A program made the translations under genes and the position numbers. A stretch of 37,908 nt of DNA from a virus. Under the pieces are notes generated by a model. The model was not told the origin of the DNA. It did no database searches and saw only the letters and a list, made by a program, of their open reading frames with translations. The stretch spans positions 1 through 37,908 of the IMG/VR virus record IMGVR_UViG_3300031240_000022; one strand, 5' to 3'. Below, piece by piece: positions 6,039 through 13,763 of the stretch (position 1 is its first letter; every line of letters starts with the position of its first letter).

Positions 6039-6481
6039 GATACAAACACTGTACTACCTGTGGGCAGACTCCGTGTGTCATGCCGGCCCACGAGCGCAAC
6101 ACGGAGCTAGATCCGGAAACCTTCACACAAATGACGTGTAAACATGGATGCTACGCAGATCGCAAGGATCTCTCTGTGGATGAAATTTTCGAAAGGTGCG
6201 ACACGTATTGCGCCGGGCGCTGGAATGCGACCGAGGGCACCCCGAAACTTCACGTTTGCCACGAGACTGCCAAGGACAACGATCCAGTCAAATCGCCGTC
6301 TCACTATATCGGATCCGATGGCCTGGAGGTCAAGGAAGTGATTCGCCAGTTCGATCTTTCCTGGGCACTAGGAAGTTGTGCCAAGTACGTCCTGCGCGCC
6401 GGCAAGAAGGGCGACGTGATCGAGGATCTCCGGAAGGCGATCGAGTGCATCAACATCGAAATCGAGAACCGCAGCCGATGA
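6035..6481 (+). CDS. DUF3310-family protein with N-terminal Cys/His domain (148 aa)
   Basis: Residues about 85-148 match the DUF3310 signature seen in many phage proteins: SHYIGSDGLEVKEVIRQFDL, then CAKYVLRAGKKGDVIEDLRKA. The domain is related to T7 gp1.7-type proteins implicated in nucleotide metabolism. The N-terminal 80 residues add an unusual run of cysteines and histidines (CTTCGQTPC, CKHGC, C-x3-C) that could bind zinc. ATGA overlaps at both ends tie it into the operon. The DUF3310 call is firm; the biochemical role is uncertain. Confidence 0.82.
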   Translation: MRYKHCTTCGQTPCVMPAHERNTELDPETFTQMTCKHGCYADRKDLSVDEIFERCDTYCAGRWNATEGTPKLHVCHETAKDNDPVKSPSHYIGSDGLEVKEVIRQFDLSWALGSCAKYVLRAGKKGDVIEDLRKAIECINIEIENRSR

Positions 6482-6558
6482 AACAATACGTTAATGGATT
6501 CGTGTTTGCGCTCTTGCTTGTATTCTGGTACTGTGCTATTAGGGAGGAGCGTAAATGA
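6478..6558 (+). CDS. 26-residue single-pass membrane peptide
   Basis: The frame MKQYVNGFVFALLLVFWYC encodes one hydrophobic helix (residues 7-19), followed by AIREERK. The start overlaps the previous stop and the stop overlaps the next start, both as ATGA. That chaining, plus a GGAGGAG inside its end serving as SD for the next gene, supports a real coding unit. It could be a tiny membrane modulator or mainly a translational coupler. Its size twin is at 8920-9000. Confidence 0.6.
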   Translation: MKQYVNGFVFALLLVFWYCAIREERK

Positions 6559-6839
6559 GCTATATTTGCAGGCATGGACTCGTGCATGATGACAAATGCG
6601 TTATTGCCGGCATGTTCGATGAGGTGCTCTCGGACATCGGTAATCAGCCTGGTTACGTTCCGTTGACCAAGGCGAAACGTGCGGAATTGCTTGCTGGCGC
6701 CGACAGTGCGCGACGTGGCGTCCTCTCGATAGAAAATGAGCCACTTTGGAATCACATGGACATGGACCGCGGCATGGGAAGACGCCCGCGCGCCGATATC
6801 CTCGAATCGCTCGCCTACGACGACACGGACGGACCTTGA
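6555..6839 (+). CDS. Hypothetical protein (94 aa)
   Basis: The start follows a strong SD (GGGAGGAG). The N-terminus has two cysteines near a histidine (YICRHGLVHDDKC). The middle is helical and the C-terminus is charged (MDMDRGMGRRPRADILESLA). No family is recognised. The stop overlaps a TTG start of the next gene by 3 nt. Confidence 0.65.
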   Translation: MSYICRHGLVHDDKCVIAGMFDEVLSDIGNQPGYVPLTKAKRAELLAGADSARRGVLSIENEPLWNHMDMDRGMGRRPRADILESLAYDDTDGP

Positions 6840-7048
6840 TACGCGAAACACTTAACAAACTCTTCCCCAGGGCGCGGGTGGTCTCGAAGGGGGCGCCCGC
6901 GCCTCGCATGTGTGCCATGTGCGGCGATACCTCACGCGCGGCTTACGTGCTCGTATACGGCGAAGGATTATTGTGTCGCGCGTGCTTAAGTGCTACTAAT
7001 GAAACAGGCCCGGCGCGTAGCGTCATAAAGAAAGGGAAGCGCAAATGA
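6836..7048 (+). CDS. Small zinc-finger protein (70 aa, TTG start)
   Basis: A TTG at 6836 overlapping the previous TGA is the best start; the same frame upstream of it lies inside the preceding gene. The protein has CAMCGD and CRAC separated by about 20 residues, a classic four-Cys zinc ribbon or treble clef. A basic tail (KKGKRK) could contact DNA or RNA. The stop overlaps the next start as ATGA. Confidence 0.65.
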   Translation: MIRETLNKLFPRARVVSKGAPAPRMCAMCGDTSRAAYVLVYGEGLLCRACLSATNETGPARSVIKKGKRK

Positions 7049-7263
7049 GACACTGGCTTAGGGACGTGATTGACTTTTCGGATGAGCCGCACGGGGCGCT
7101 CCCAGTAGAGCATGCTGACGAGTGCGACATGTGCGATCCTCTGTGCCAGGAAATCGCAAATAGCCTGGCGCTTGACGGGGCGTTTATTGAATCGGCAGAG
7201 CGCGACCGCATGCGTGACCTTGAACGTCACGCGCGAATCAGCGCGAATGCGTTTGACCAATGA
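7045..7263 (+). CDS. Acidic hypothetical protein (72 aa)
   Basis: Acidic overall, with a compact Cys motif (CDMCDPLC) and a charged C-terminal helix (ESAERDRMRDLERHARISAN). Both ends overlap neighbours by 4 nt. It could be another zinc-binding small protein. No family is recognised. Confidence 0.65.
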   Translation: MRHWLRDVIDFSDEPHGALPVEHADECDMCDPLCQEIANSLALDGAFIESAERDRMRDLERHARISANAFDQ

Positions 7264-7433
7264 AAATCTATCATCTATACGTCTGCGCCCCGAATTCGGT
7301 CAACGCGGCTATCTTTGTGTTTGACGATCACGACCAATGCACCGATGTTAAGTTGCAGTTCATGACCGCGCATTACGTTTGCTGGATTAAAGAAGTTGAC
7401 GCAGAAGACAGCGAAGAAACGACATTTTCGTGA
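7260..7433 (+). CDS. Hypothetical protein (57 aa)
   Basis: A 57-codon gene beginning MKIYHLYVCAPNSVNAAIFV. It looks like a small alpha/beta fold (strands KIYHLYV and NAAIFVF) with an acidic tail (EVDAEDSEETTFS). The start overlaps the previous stop (ATGA), and the stop overlaps the next GTG start (GTGA). The chaining is the main evidence that it is real. Confidence 0.65.
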   Translation: MKIYHLYVCAPNSVNAAIFVFDDHDQCTDVKLQFMTAHYVCWIKEVDAEDSEETTFS

Positions 7434-7804
7434 CAGACGAACAGACAAAGTGGGAAGAAATCCTAGCGATCGAGGGACTTGCTCCTATCCCTTCGTTGTT
7501 TCGCACTACAAACAAGGGAGTTGGCAAGAATAAGTGTGTCGATAAGATCGTGTTCGTGTCGAACCTTACGGCGGGCCGCACAAACGACTCACAGGACGCG
7601 CATGTTGACTGCACGCGCACGGAAGCGGCTGACCAGTATTGGCACGATTTCTCGGAGCGCGTTAATACTGCGGTCGGCCTGACGGAACTTGAACAGAGTT
7701 TTCTATATCGCTATTGTGAGCACGGAAACCGTAGTCGCGCGGCACGCGAAACAGGAATGCATCGCATGGTGGCGCAACGGTTGGTCGCGAGGTTTTCGAA
7801 GTGA
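7430..7804 (+). CDS. Sigma-region-4-like HTH protein, possible late regulator (124 aa)
   Basis: A GTG start overlaps the previous stop. The C-terminal 45 residues read LTELEQSFLYRYCEHGNRSR, then AARETGMHRMVAQRLVARF. This is the layout of a sigma-70 region 4 or RinA/ArpU-type helix-turn-helix that contacts -35 DNA. Such proteins in phages typically switch on late transcription just before the terminase genes, which is where this gene sits. The N-terminal half has no recognisable domain. The HTH is clear; the regulatory role is inferred. Confidence 0.72.
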   Translation: MTDEQTKWEEILAIEGLAPIPSLFRTTNKGVGKNKCVDKIVFVSNLTAGRTNDSQDAHVDCTRTEAADQYWHDFSERVNTAVGLTELEQSFLYRYCEHGNRSRAARETGMHRMVAQRLVARFSK

Positions 7805-7998
7805 ACGATTTCTATAACGCCCACGTAACCTCATGGCTGCACTGCCTGTCCCGTGCGTTGATTCCATACGGAGTCCGCAAGAGTGACGGTGAATGGGCGC
7901 GCGCACACGGAATGCGCAAGACGTTCGTAACCCCGACGGACATGCGCGCGGCATGGAAAGAGGGACGCTGGTACGCGCCGCCTAAGGTGCTAACGTGA
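7801..7998 (+). CDS. Hypothetical protein (65 aa)
   Basis: A GTG start overlaps the previous stop as GTGA, and the stop overlaps the next GTG in the same way. It is rich in Trp, Arg and His (five tryptophans) and predicted compact helical. No family is recognised. A SWLHCLSRALIPYGVRKSDG segment could be a nucleic-acid- or protein-binding helix. Confidence 0.62.
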   Translation: MNDFYNAHVTSWLHCLSRALIPYGVRKSDGEWARAHGMRKTFVTPTDMRAAWKEGRWYAPPKVLT

Positions 7999-8408
7999 TC
8001 TTTCGTACTATCCAAGAATCCGATCACAACATGATCCGCGCGTCGTTTGTCGAAACTGCGCGCAAGTCAGCACAGTGTAACGGCGCATCGCCGGAGTTTC
8101 TTAGCGCAATGGCGATGCGAGCTATTGAGACTTGTAAGAATGCTACCGTCCTATGCGACGAAGACACTCCAGACGAAATTATCGGTTGGATGATTTGGGA
8201 CGATCCGGAGAACGTGTTTTGGCTGGCGGTTAAGCCGAGATATCAGGGGCAGAATTTTGGTAGAATGCTACTTAGCAACGCTTACGTAGGAATAGGATTT
8301 CCAACTACGTCGCCAGTCCACGTTCCAGTTATCGTAGGCCACGCGCAAGCGTGGGCCGGACGCATGGGTATTCGACTTTCACCTCGGCCCTATATGGTGA
8401 CACCATGA
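7995..8408 (+). CDS. GNAT-fold acetyltransferase-like protein (137 aa)
   Basis: The central segment IIGWMIWDDPENVFWLAVKP, then RYQGQNFGRMLLSNA, is the beta4 strand and acetyl-CoA-binding motif A of GNAT enzymes (R/Q-x-x-G-x-G/A, here RYQGQNFG). The N-terminus starts IFRTIQESDHNMI, as many GNATs do. Phage acetyltransferases may modify host RNA polymerase, toxins or phage proteins; the target here is unknown. The C-terminal strand (VIVGHAQAWAGRMGIRLSPR) looks complete. GTG start, ATGA overlap at the end. Confidence 0.7.
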   Translation: MIFRTIQESDHNMIRASFVETARKSAQCNGASPEFLSAMAMRAIETCKNATVLCDEDTPDEIIGWMIWDDPENVFWLAVKPRYQGQNFGRMLLSNAYVGIGFPTTSPVHVPVIVGHAQAWAGRMGIRLSPRPYMVTP

Positions 8409-8920
8409 GCAATGAAATGAGCGATCGTGAAGTAAGGATCCTCGCAGAGATGAGAGGATTTGTAGTGACAAAGAAGGAAGCAAATGAGCAACAAAGAAAT
8501 CGAGATAACGCCGGAGATGGTAATTCCGGATGGAACAAGCGATGCGTCGCGCTGGGATGCCAAAACCCCGACCATAGAAATCCTCCCAAACGATATGGAA
8601 ACGTTGGGGCTCGTGACGGCGGTACGGGAGTACCGGAAGCGGGTATTCGAGGGCAAGATAATCCTGTCGGACAACGTCCGAGAACTGTGCTGGGCACTGC
8701 ACAGGGAAACGGCGCTGATTTGGAGTCAGACGCGATAGCAGACGCGATTAACAAGTGCTTCGAACAAGTGTCGACGATAAGCGGGCCATTGCCGGATTTC
8801 GTTGTCTTTGATGGTTATCTACATGAACTTGTTGATGGCGAATACATGCGCGTCTTAGGTCAAAAGGAATATGACGACGCTCTTTTGATTGCCAACATTC
8901 GCGAGATTAACCGCTTCTAA
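8405..8920 (+). CDS. Long frame enclosing another gene; identity uncertain (171 aa)
   Basis: The frame starts at an ATG overlapping the previous stop. Its first 29 residues (MSNEMSDREVRILAEMRGFV) and last 62 residues (DAIADAINKCFEQVSTISGP and onward) look like ordinary protein. The middle is Gly/Asn/Arg/Pro-rich and resembles an out-of-frame translation; exactly there a second frame (8484-8738) looks genuinely coding. Three readings are possible: a true overprinted pair, a short gene ending near 8487 after a one-base shift, or a separate downstream gene from TTG 8720 (66 aa, 19-nt overlap). I favour separate genes but cannot decide. Confidence 0.4.
   Translation: MSNEMSDREVRILAEMRGFVVTKKEANEQQRNRDNAGDGNSGWNKRCVALGCQNPDHRNPPKRYGNVGARDGGTGVPEAGIRGQDNPVGQRPRTVLGTAQGNGADLESDAIADAINKCFEQVSTISGPLPDFVVFDGYLHELVDGEYMRVLGQKEYDDALLIANIREINRF
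8484..8738 (+). CDS. Hypothetical protein nested in a larger frame (84 aa)
   Basis: ATG 8484 has AAGGAAG seven bases upstream. The protein has a plausible fold: acidic N-terminus (IEITPEMVIPDG), then helices (LVTAVREYRKRVFEGKIILS, ELCWALHRETALIW). It lies wholly inside the 8405-8920 frame, offset by one base. No family is recognised. The good SD and normal composition make this the more credible of the two overlapping frames. Confidence 0.6.
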   Translation: MSNKEIEITPEMVIPDGTSDASRWDAKTPTIEILPNDMETLGLVTAVREYRKRVFEGKIILSDNVRELCWALHRETALIWSQTR

Positions 8921-9000
8921 TGTCGGTCAACGAAAAGCTGTTTATCATCGTCGTGCTTAGCGCGATTGCTTGTTATTTGAGATCGGAGGAATGGTTCTAG
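8920..9000 (+). CDS. 26-residue single-pass membrane peptide before terminase
   Basis: The frame reads MSVNEKLFIIVVLSAIACYL followed by RSEEWF. A single hydrophobic segment spans residues 7-20. The start overlaps the previous stop (TAATG), and the stop is directly followed by the terminase TTG. A GGAGGA within its end serves as the terminase SD. Size and layout match the peptide at 6478-6558, although the sequences differ. Confidence 0.55.
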   Translation: MSVNEKLFIIVVLSAIACYLRSEEWF

Positions 9001-10461
9001 TTGCGCAAGCCCAGTAAGGCTGAAATCAACGCCGCAATCAGGGCGGCGCAACAGAAGCTTAAGAAACCGTGGAACCCGGCCGAGATACTTACGCCGCATC
9101 AGCTCAAGATCTTCCAAGACAAGTCCGTCTCTCGCGCGCTAGAGGGTACGCGCCAGTTTGGCAAGTCGCTAATTGCAGCGGTTGAGGTAATCGACGCTTC
9201 GCTACAGAAGCCCAAGAGCGAAAGTGCGTTCCTTGACTTCGATATCACCCACACCGAAAAGGTGTTGCTTCCGTACTTCGAGGCGTTTCTTGACGAGTAC
9301 GACGTCAAGGCTACAATCATCAATGGTGAGTTACACTTTGAAAACGGGAGTGTCGTTTATCTGTTCAGCGGTCGCAAAAGCGAGGTAAAGAAACTTCAAG
9401 GACTTAAGTTTGCGATGCTGATTCTTGACGAGGTCCAAGACAGCGACGCGCTAGACGAAATCCTTAAACTGGTCCGCCCGGCGTTGATGCGACACCGTGG
9501 CAGAATCCTCCTTTGCGGCATTCCGGGGAGAATGCGCGGCATTGGGCCATGGTGGGATATCACCAACGGCAATAAGTCGCACGCATGGTCGCAACATCGC
9601 GGCCATATGAACGATAACCCATATCTAACGCCAGAGGCACGCGAGGAACAGCGCGCGGCCGCGTTGATTGACTACGGGAGCGATCAAGATCCTGACTATC
9701 TTCGCCATTGGTGCGGACTTTGGCCAACGGAAGATAATGCGCTTCGCATGTTCCGGTACTCGCGCGAAAAGAATAGCTATGAAGGTGCGCCTCCGATCTG
9801 TGTTCGCCATTCACTTGGACTGGATCCCGGTGGAACCGTTGACGCTGAGGCAGTTGTTATGGTCGGGTTTGGCAACGGCGACGGCTTAATCTGGCACGTC
9901 GACGAAGACGTAAGCGAAAAGCGCCAAGGCGGAGGGTGGGACATTACCGGGGAGCGCGTCGGGCCCATGTGCGAACGCTGGAATCCGGAACGTAGATACT
10001 ACGATTACGGATCGGTCAAGAAGGGTTCACAGGCATTGCTTTACGCTCAAGACAAGCGCGTGTTTGTCGAACCTGTGCCAGAGAAGGATCCGGAGCAAGA
10101 GTCGGTTAGAATCAATAGGCTGTTCCAGCAAGGTAGGCTTTGGATTAAGAAAGATTCAAAGCTGGAAAAGGACTTGCTTTATACGGTCTGGGACGCAAAG
10201 TCACTTGCAGCCGGTAAGCCGGTACAGAACAAGAGTGCATACAAGCAGAACGCGTGCGACGCGCTTAGATCTGCGATGTGGGGCGTAGATGGCTATGCAG
10301 AACCGCCAACGCCTGCCGCCGTTCCGTTGACAGATGAGCAGCAGTACCGAAAGAAGCTTGAAGCGGCGATTAGCCCCAAGCAGACAATTGGCCCAAAAGA
10401 TCGCTACGGCGCGATTCTCAAGACGTCAAGTCCCGGTCCATCGGTGACACGGAGATACTAG
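9001..10461 (+). CDS. Terminase large subunit
   Basis: A 486-residue DNA-packaging motor. The ATPase domain has a Walker A variant GTRQFGKS (49-56) and Walker B MLILDE (Asp143, Glu144). The RNase H-like nuclease has acidic residues at Asp275 (GLDPGG), Asp335 (YYDYGS) and Asp420 (NACDAL). The start is TTG 9001, directly after the preceding TAG, with GGAGGA ten bases upstream. It translocates DNA into the procapsid through the portal encoded 0.5 kb downstream and cuts the concatemer. No matching small subunit is obvious next to it. A short repeated element follows its stop codon. Confidence 0.94.
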   Translation: MRKPSKAEINAAIRAAQQKLKKPWNPAEILTPHQLKIFQDKSVSRALEGTRQFGKSLIAAVEVIDASLQKPKSESAFLDFDITHTEKVLLPYFEAFLDEYDVKATIINGELHFENGSVVYLFSGRKSEVKKLQGLKFAMLILDEVQDSDALDEILKLVRPALMRHRGRILLCGIPGRMRGIGPWWDITNGNKSHAWSQHRGHMNDNPYLTPEAREEQRAAALIDYGSDQDPDYLRHWCGLWPTEDNALRMFRYSREKNSYEGAPPICVRHSLGLDPGGTVDAEAVVMVGFGNGDGLIWHVDEDVSEKRQGGGWDITGERVGPMCERWNPERRYYDYGSVKKGSQALLYAQDKRVFVEPVPEKDPEQESVRINRLFQQGRLWIKKDSKLEKDLLYTVWDAKSLAAGKPVQNKSAYKQNACDALRSAMWGVDGYAEPPTPAAVPLTDEQQYRKKLEAAISPKQTIGPKDRYGAILKTSSPGPSVTRRY

Positions 10462-10480
10462 AGCAACGCATTGCAGTAAC
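10461..10480 (+). repeat. Intercistronic element, copy 1
   Basis: AGCAACGCATTGCAGTAAC begins right after the terminase TAG and ends at the next ATG. The core GCAA-N4-TTGC can form a four-pair stem. Copies follow two other stop codons (21727, 26797), and a 15-base identical match lies inside the scaffold gene (14541). Confidence 0.65.
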
Positions 10481-10738
10481 ATGAAGTCTATTCACGTTGC
10501 CGTGTTCTGTCTGCTTGGCTTTGCAGGGTGCGCCACGTCGGGCGTGACGGCACAGGGCGCCGCGCAGGCCGCTTACGACTGCACCGCGCCTAGCATTGCC
10601 GCCAACGTGGCCAATATCATCACGGCCATTCAGGACGTGAAGAATGGCGTTGCCGTTCCAGCCGACGTCCAGGCCGCACTGATTGGCGCAGGCGAGGCGG
10701 ATCTCAGGTGCGCGATCGAAGCCATCGCTAAGCAGTAA
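10481..10738 (+). CDS. Small lipoprotein between terminase and portal (85 aa)
   Basis: The N-terminus MKSIHVAVFCLLGFAGCATS is a lipoprotein signal with Cys17 as the lipidated residue. The mature part is Ala-rich and helical, with two more cysteines (DC and RC) that could pair. Position in the late operon and small size fit an outer-spanin-like or envelope-altering function, though the lysis genes are 20 kb away. No SD is evident; the repeated element sits where one would be expected. Confidence 0.72.
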   Translation: MKSIHVAVFCLLGFAGCATSGVTAQGAAQAAYDCTAPSIAANVANIITAIQDVKNGVAVPADVQAALIGAGEADLRCAIEAIAKQ

Positions 10739-10741
10739 GCG

Positions 10742-10924
10742 ATGACTCCGGACGAATTGGATAGCTACGCCGAAGTTATGACGCGGCGTGGAATTTCGTC
10801 TTTTACGATTGGCGATGTCGTGATCTTGATGGCTCCGCGCCTTGTAAACGCGGAGCCGACCGTAACGGAAGAGAAGAGACCTAAGCGCGCCAACATGGCC
10901 GATGCCGCACTGAGTCTAGCTTAA
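10742..10924 (+). CDS. Hypothetical protein (60 aa)
   Basis: Starts three bases after the lipoprotein stop region and ends in a TAATG overlap with the portal gene. The sequence (MTPDELDSYAEVMTRRGISS) suggests a helical N-terminus followed by short strands and a basic linker (EEKRPKRAN). No family is recognised. Coupling to the portal suggests a structural or assembly role. Confidence 0.68.
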   Translation: MTPDELDSYAEVMTRRGISSFTIGDVVILMAPRLVNAEPTVTEEKRPKRANMADAALSLA

Positions 10925-12822
10925 TGGCACAAACGATCGACTTCAATAGCGGCAAGGAAGACATCGGCGATAAGTCGCTTAACCGTTGGTGGTTCTCGGA
11001 ACCCGGTTCCGTTGCACGAGATCTGACTGACTATTGCGCTCAACTTGAGATCGCATCTCGGCCACGTAGGTTCAAAAACTTCGCCTATCACATTATCGCC
11101 ACAGGCCGCGCGCCGATCTCGTATGGGTTGGCCATGCCAGACGGTACTTCTCAGGCGAACGGATTTACGTATGCGGGAGACTTGTTCAATGCCGAATATA
11201 CGCCGCCGTCTGTCAACTATTGCTCGCTTGCGAATGACATTTTCGCTAATCGTGTTTGGGCTGAAAGACCGTTTCTCGAATGGCTTCCGGTTGCAGACGA
11301 TGACACAGACTTGCGACTCGCATGTCAGCAGGCAACGTCCTATACGGATGCCCTATTCAATGACATCCGCACGTGGGATGTTATGGCTGCAATCGGCAAG
11401 GATTCTGGGATTGTTGGTACCGGATGGTTTAGAGTCGGTGATTCGGGACCGCATAAACTAGACGTCACGCGCATTGACGACGACTGTGTTCTCCTTGACC
11501 CGTCGGCCGGAGAGGAACCGCGTAACTTCCAGTTGCGCCTGTTTCTCGATCGTCACTGGCTGATCCAGCAATTTGCGAAGGGCAAAGACGCCGACAAGAT
11601 CGAGGCGGCGCTTAAGAACGCTCCCGGTTGTCGTTTGGGGTTCTTTCAGTTGCCCGTTGGCTACCTTGATACCCTTGCGGTGATCGAGGCTTGGTACTGT
11701 TCGCGCAATGACGAACCGGGGCGCCACGTCATTTGCTGCAATGACGTCGTGCTGCTTGACGAGCCATATGAAGACGAAGAGCCGCCGATCGGCTCGCTTA
11801 AGTATGAGCCAATCGCGGGATCTGCGCGTGGTCGCGGCCACGTAGAAATTCAGCTTCCTATTCAGCGCGAGTATGACCGAATCACCGATAACCTTGCACA
11901 GCAAGAGCGCGTGATGGCATGGGGACGCGCGCAGTCAAAGAACGGCAACGGCGTAGAAGAAACCGATATCGTCGGAAACTCGCTAATCGTCTATAACCTT
12001 GAACCGGTGAAGTTTGATCCGGGCATTGCCCCGCCTCAACAGCTTTATAACCGTCTCAAGGAGCTTGGCGCCGACTTGCTTCTGTGCGTTGGTCTGTCTC
12101 AACAGCAGGCACAAGGAACGGCAACGCCCGGTGTAACCGCTGCAGTTGCTATGCAAAGCGAGATGCAAATCAGCGACGTTCGCCATAAGGCGCTGTTTCT
12201 TCGCCTTGAGGGTGCGGTTGAGGCACTTGGAAAGAAGATTATCGCAAAGGCAAAGGTAACGCAGCCGGTTGTTTACTCGCGCGGTCGCAAGATTGACTTT
12301 ACGTCGGTCGAACGTGCACTTAAGAACGGCTTTCTCCGCGCGTACCCGATCTCTGGACTTCCTCAGTCTATCCCCGCTCGCAAGCAAGAGATCACCGATA
12401 GGTACAAGAACGGGCAGATTACCAAGACGCAATATCAACGTTTGCTTGGCATGCCGGTTACAGACTTCGAAGGCGACGAAGAGACTGCGTCGATTGATCT
12501 GATTTACGCGCAACTTGATAAGATGGAAAACACCGGCAAATTTGAAGCGCCGTTGCCGGTGTCGGATCTTGTTAGTGCTAAGGACATTGCGATTAAGAGG
12601 TATTCGATCCGCCAGCGCCAGTCATTGCAAGAGGGTTCGCGCGTCAAGAAACGCACGCTTCAATTGCTTGCGCAATATATCGAGCTTGTGCAGGAGCGCA
12701 TTGATGAAATGACGCCTACGCAGCAGGCGCAAGCAACGCCGCCGCCGCCAGCGCCAGCGCCGGACGCCGGCCAACCTTCCGATGGCGCGGCGGGTCAATC
12801 GTCTGCTACTATAGCGCAGTAG
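10924..12822 (+). CDS. Portal protein
   Basis: A 632-residue protein in the portal position, directly after TerL and before scaffold and coat. It has features of podoviral portals: an alpha/beta clip and stem region with IQLPIQREYDRITDNLAQQE, a long helical crown region, and a Pro/Ala/Gln-rich C-terminus (TPPPPAPAPDAGQPSDG). Twelve copies should form the ring at one vertex through which DNA passes. The start overlaps the previous gene (TAATG). The family call rests on size, order and helix pattern rather than one invariant motif. Confidence 0.85.
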   Translation: MAQTIDFNSGKEDIGDKSLNRWWFSEPGSVARDLTDYCAQLEIASRPRRFKNFAYHIIATGRAPISYGLAMPDGTSQANGFTYAGDLFNAEYTPPSVNYCSLANDIFANRVWAERPFLEWLPVADDDTDLRLACQQATSYTDALFNDIRTWDVMAAIGKDSGIVGTGWFRVGDSGPHKLDVTRIDDDCVLLDPSAGEEPRNFQLRLFLDRHWLIQQFAKGKDADKIEAALKNAPGCRLGFFQLPVGYLDTLAVIEAWYCSRNDEPGRHVICCNDVVLLDEPYEDEEPPIGSLKYEPIAGSARGRGHVEIQLPIQREYDRITDNLAQQERVMAWGRAQSKNGNGVEETDIVGNSLIVYNLEPVKFDPGIAPPQQLYNRLKELGADLLLCVGLSQQQAQGTATPGVTAAVAMQSEMQISDVRHKALFLRLEGAVEALGKKIIAKAKVTQPVVYSRGRKIDFTSVERALKNGFLRAYPISGLPQSIPARKQEITDRYKNGQITKTQYQRLLGMPVTDFEGDEETASIDLIYAQLDKMENTGKFEAPLPVSDLVSAKDIAIKRYSIRQRQSLQEGSRVKKRTLQLLAQYIELVQERIDEMTPTQQAQATPPPPAPAPDAGQPSDGAAGQSSATIAQ

Positions 12823-12843
12823 GCCGCTTGGCCCGGAGGTTAA

Positions 12844-13590
12844 TTGTCAAAGCGAATCGGTCGCGTGCATTGCGTATTGCCCGATGGCCAGGTTAGACCG
12901 GGAGTCGATCTCACTCACTGGAAATGGATTAGCAACTACATCGCAGCGAAGCGCCCGGACGTAATCGTTAACATTGGCGACTTCGCCGATATGGTTTCGC
13001 TCAATAGCTATCAAGTTGGCAAGGCAGACGCGGAGGGTACGCGATATGAGTCCGACATTAAATCAGCTAGATTGGCTATGTCGTATCTCATGCGATCTTT
13101 TGCTGGTCTGCGCGGGTACCATCCTCGGTTGGAATTTACGCTTGGCAACCACGAAGACAGAATCACAAGAGAAGCGCAAGACAACCCGAGATTGATTGGC
13201 ACGATTTCGGTTGACGATCTTGGATACAAAGAGCACGGATGGAGGGTGAATGACTTTCTCAAAATCGTCAACATCGATCGCGTGGCTTACTCTCACTATT
13301 TCATTTCGGGGTCCATGGGACGACCTGTTTCCAGCGCTGCGGCCCTGCTACGGACTAGACAGCAATCATGCGTAATGGGTCACGTTCAACGGATCGATCT
13401 GGCGGTTCATCCTTTCACGCAAAACATAGCCCTTTTTAGTGGAATTTGTTACACGCACGATGAAAATTACTTGACCCCGCAGGGCAACAATACAAAGCGT
13501 GGAATTTGGATGCTAAACGAAGTAGCAGACGGCACCTTTGATCCTATGTTCGTTAGCTTGAACTACCTACGCCGGAACTACGCGCGTTGA
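12844..13590 (+). CDS. Calcineurin-like metallophosphoesterase in the virion operon
   Basis: TTG start with a perfect-looking SD (CCGGAGG). The 248-residue protein has metal-site motifs of the calcineurin-like superfamily: NIGD (Asp46), GNHED (101-105), a downstream His (YSH) and GHVQ (His180). The usual first D-x-H motif is not evident near residue 13, so one metal ligand may be altered. It sits between portal and scaffold, an unusual place for a phosphoesterase. It could be a nuclease, a nucleotide phosphatase or a virion-maturation factor. The superfamily is clear; the substrate is unknown. Confidence 0.8.
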   Translation: MSKRIGRVHCVLPDGQVRPGVDLTHWKWISNYIAAKRPDVIVNIGDFADMVSLNSYQVGKADAEGTRYESDIKSARLAMSYLMRSFAGLRGYHPRLEFTLGNHEDRITREAQDNPRLIGTISVDDLGYKEHGWRVNDFLKIVNIDRVAYSHYFISGSMGRPVSSAAALLRTRQQSCVMGHVQRIDLAVHPFTQNIALFSGICYTHDENYLTPQGNNTKRGIWMLNEVADGTFDPMFVSLNYLRRNYAR

Positions 13591-13754
13591 TGATATCCGA
13601 CGAAGCTTTGATCGTTGTCGTTTACGACGCGCTTTCGGTCGTAATGGATGCTTCGCGCTCTCAGAAGGATCGCGAGCTTACTCTTAATTGGATCTGGACA
13701 TTGCTTAAGCAACTTCCCATAGAAGCTATCAAAAAGTCTCTCAACCCAAGCTAA
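13590..13754 (+). CDS. Small helical protein before scaffold (54 aa)
   Basis: A 54-codon gene beginning MISDEALIVVVYDALSVVMD and ending KKSLNPS. Its ATG shares one base with the upstream TGA (TGATG). It is predicted two-helix and amphipathic. Coupling on the upstream side and a ten-base gap to the scaffold gene support it. No family is recognised. Confidence 0.62.
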   Translation: MISDEALIVVVYDALSVVMDASRSQKDRELTLNWIWTLLKQLPIEAIKKSLNPS

Positions 13755-13763
13755 AGGTGTGAA

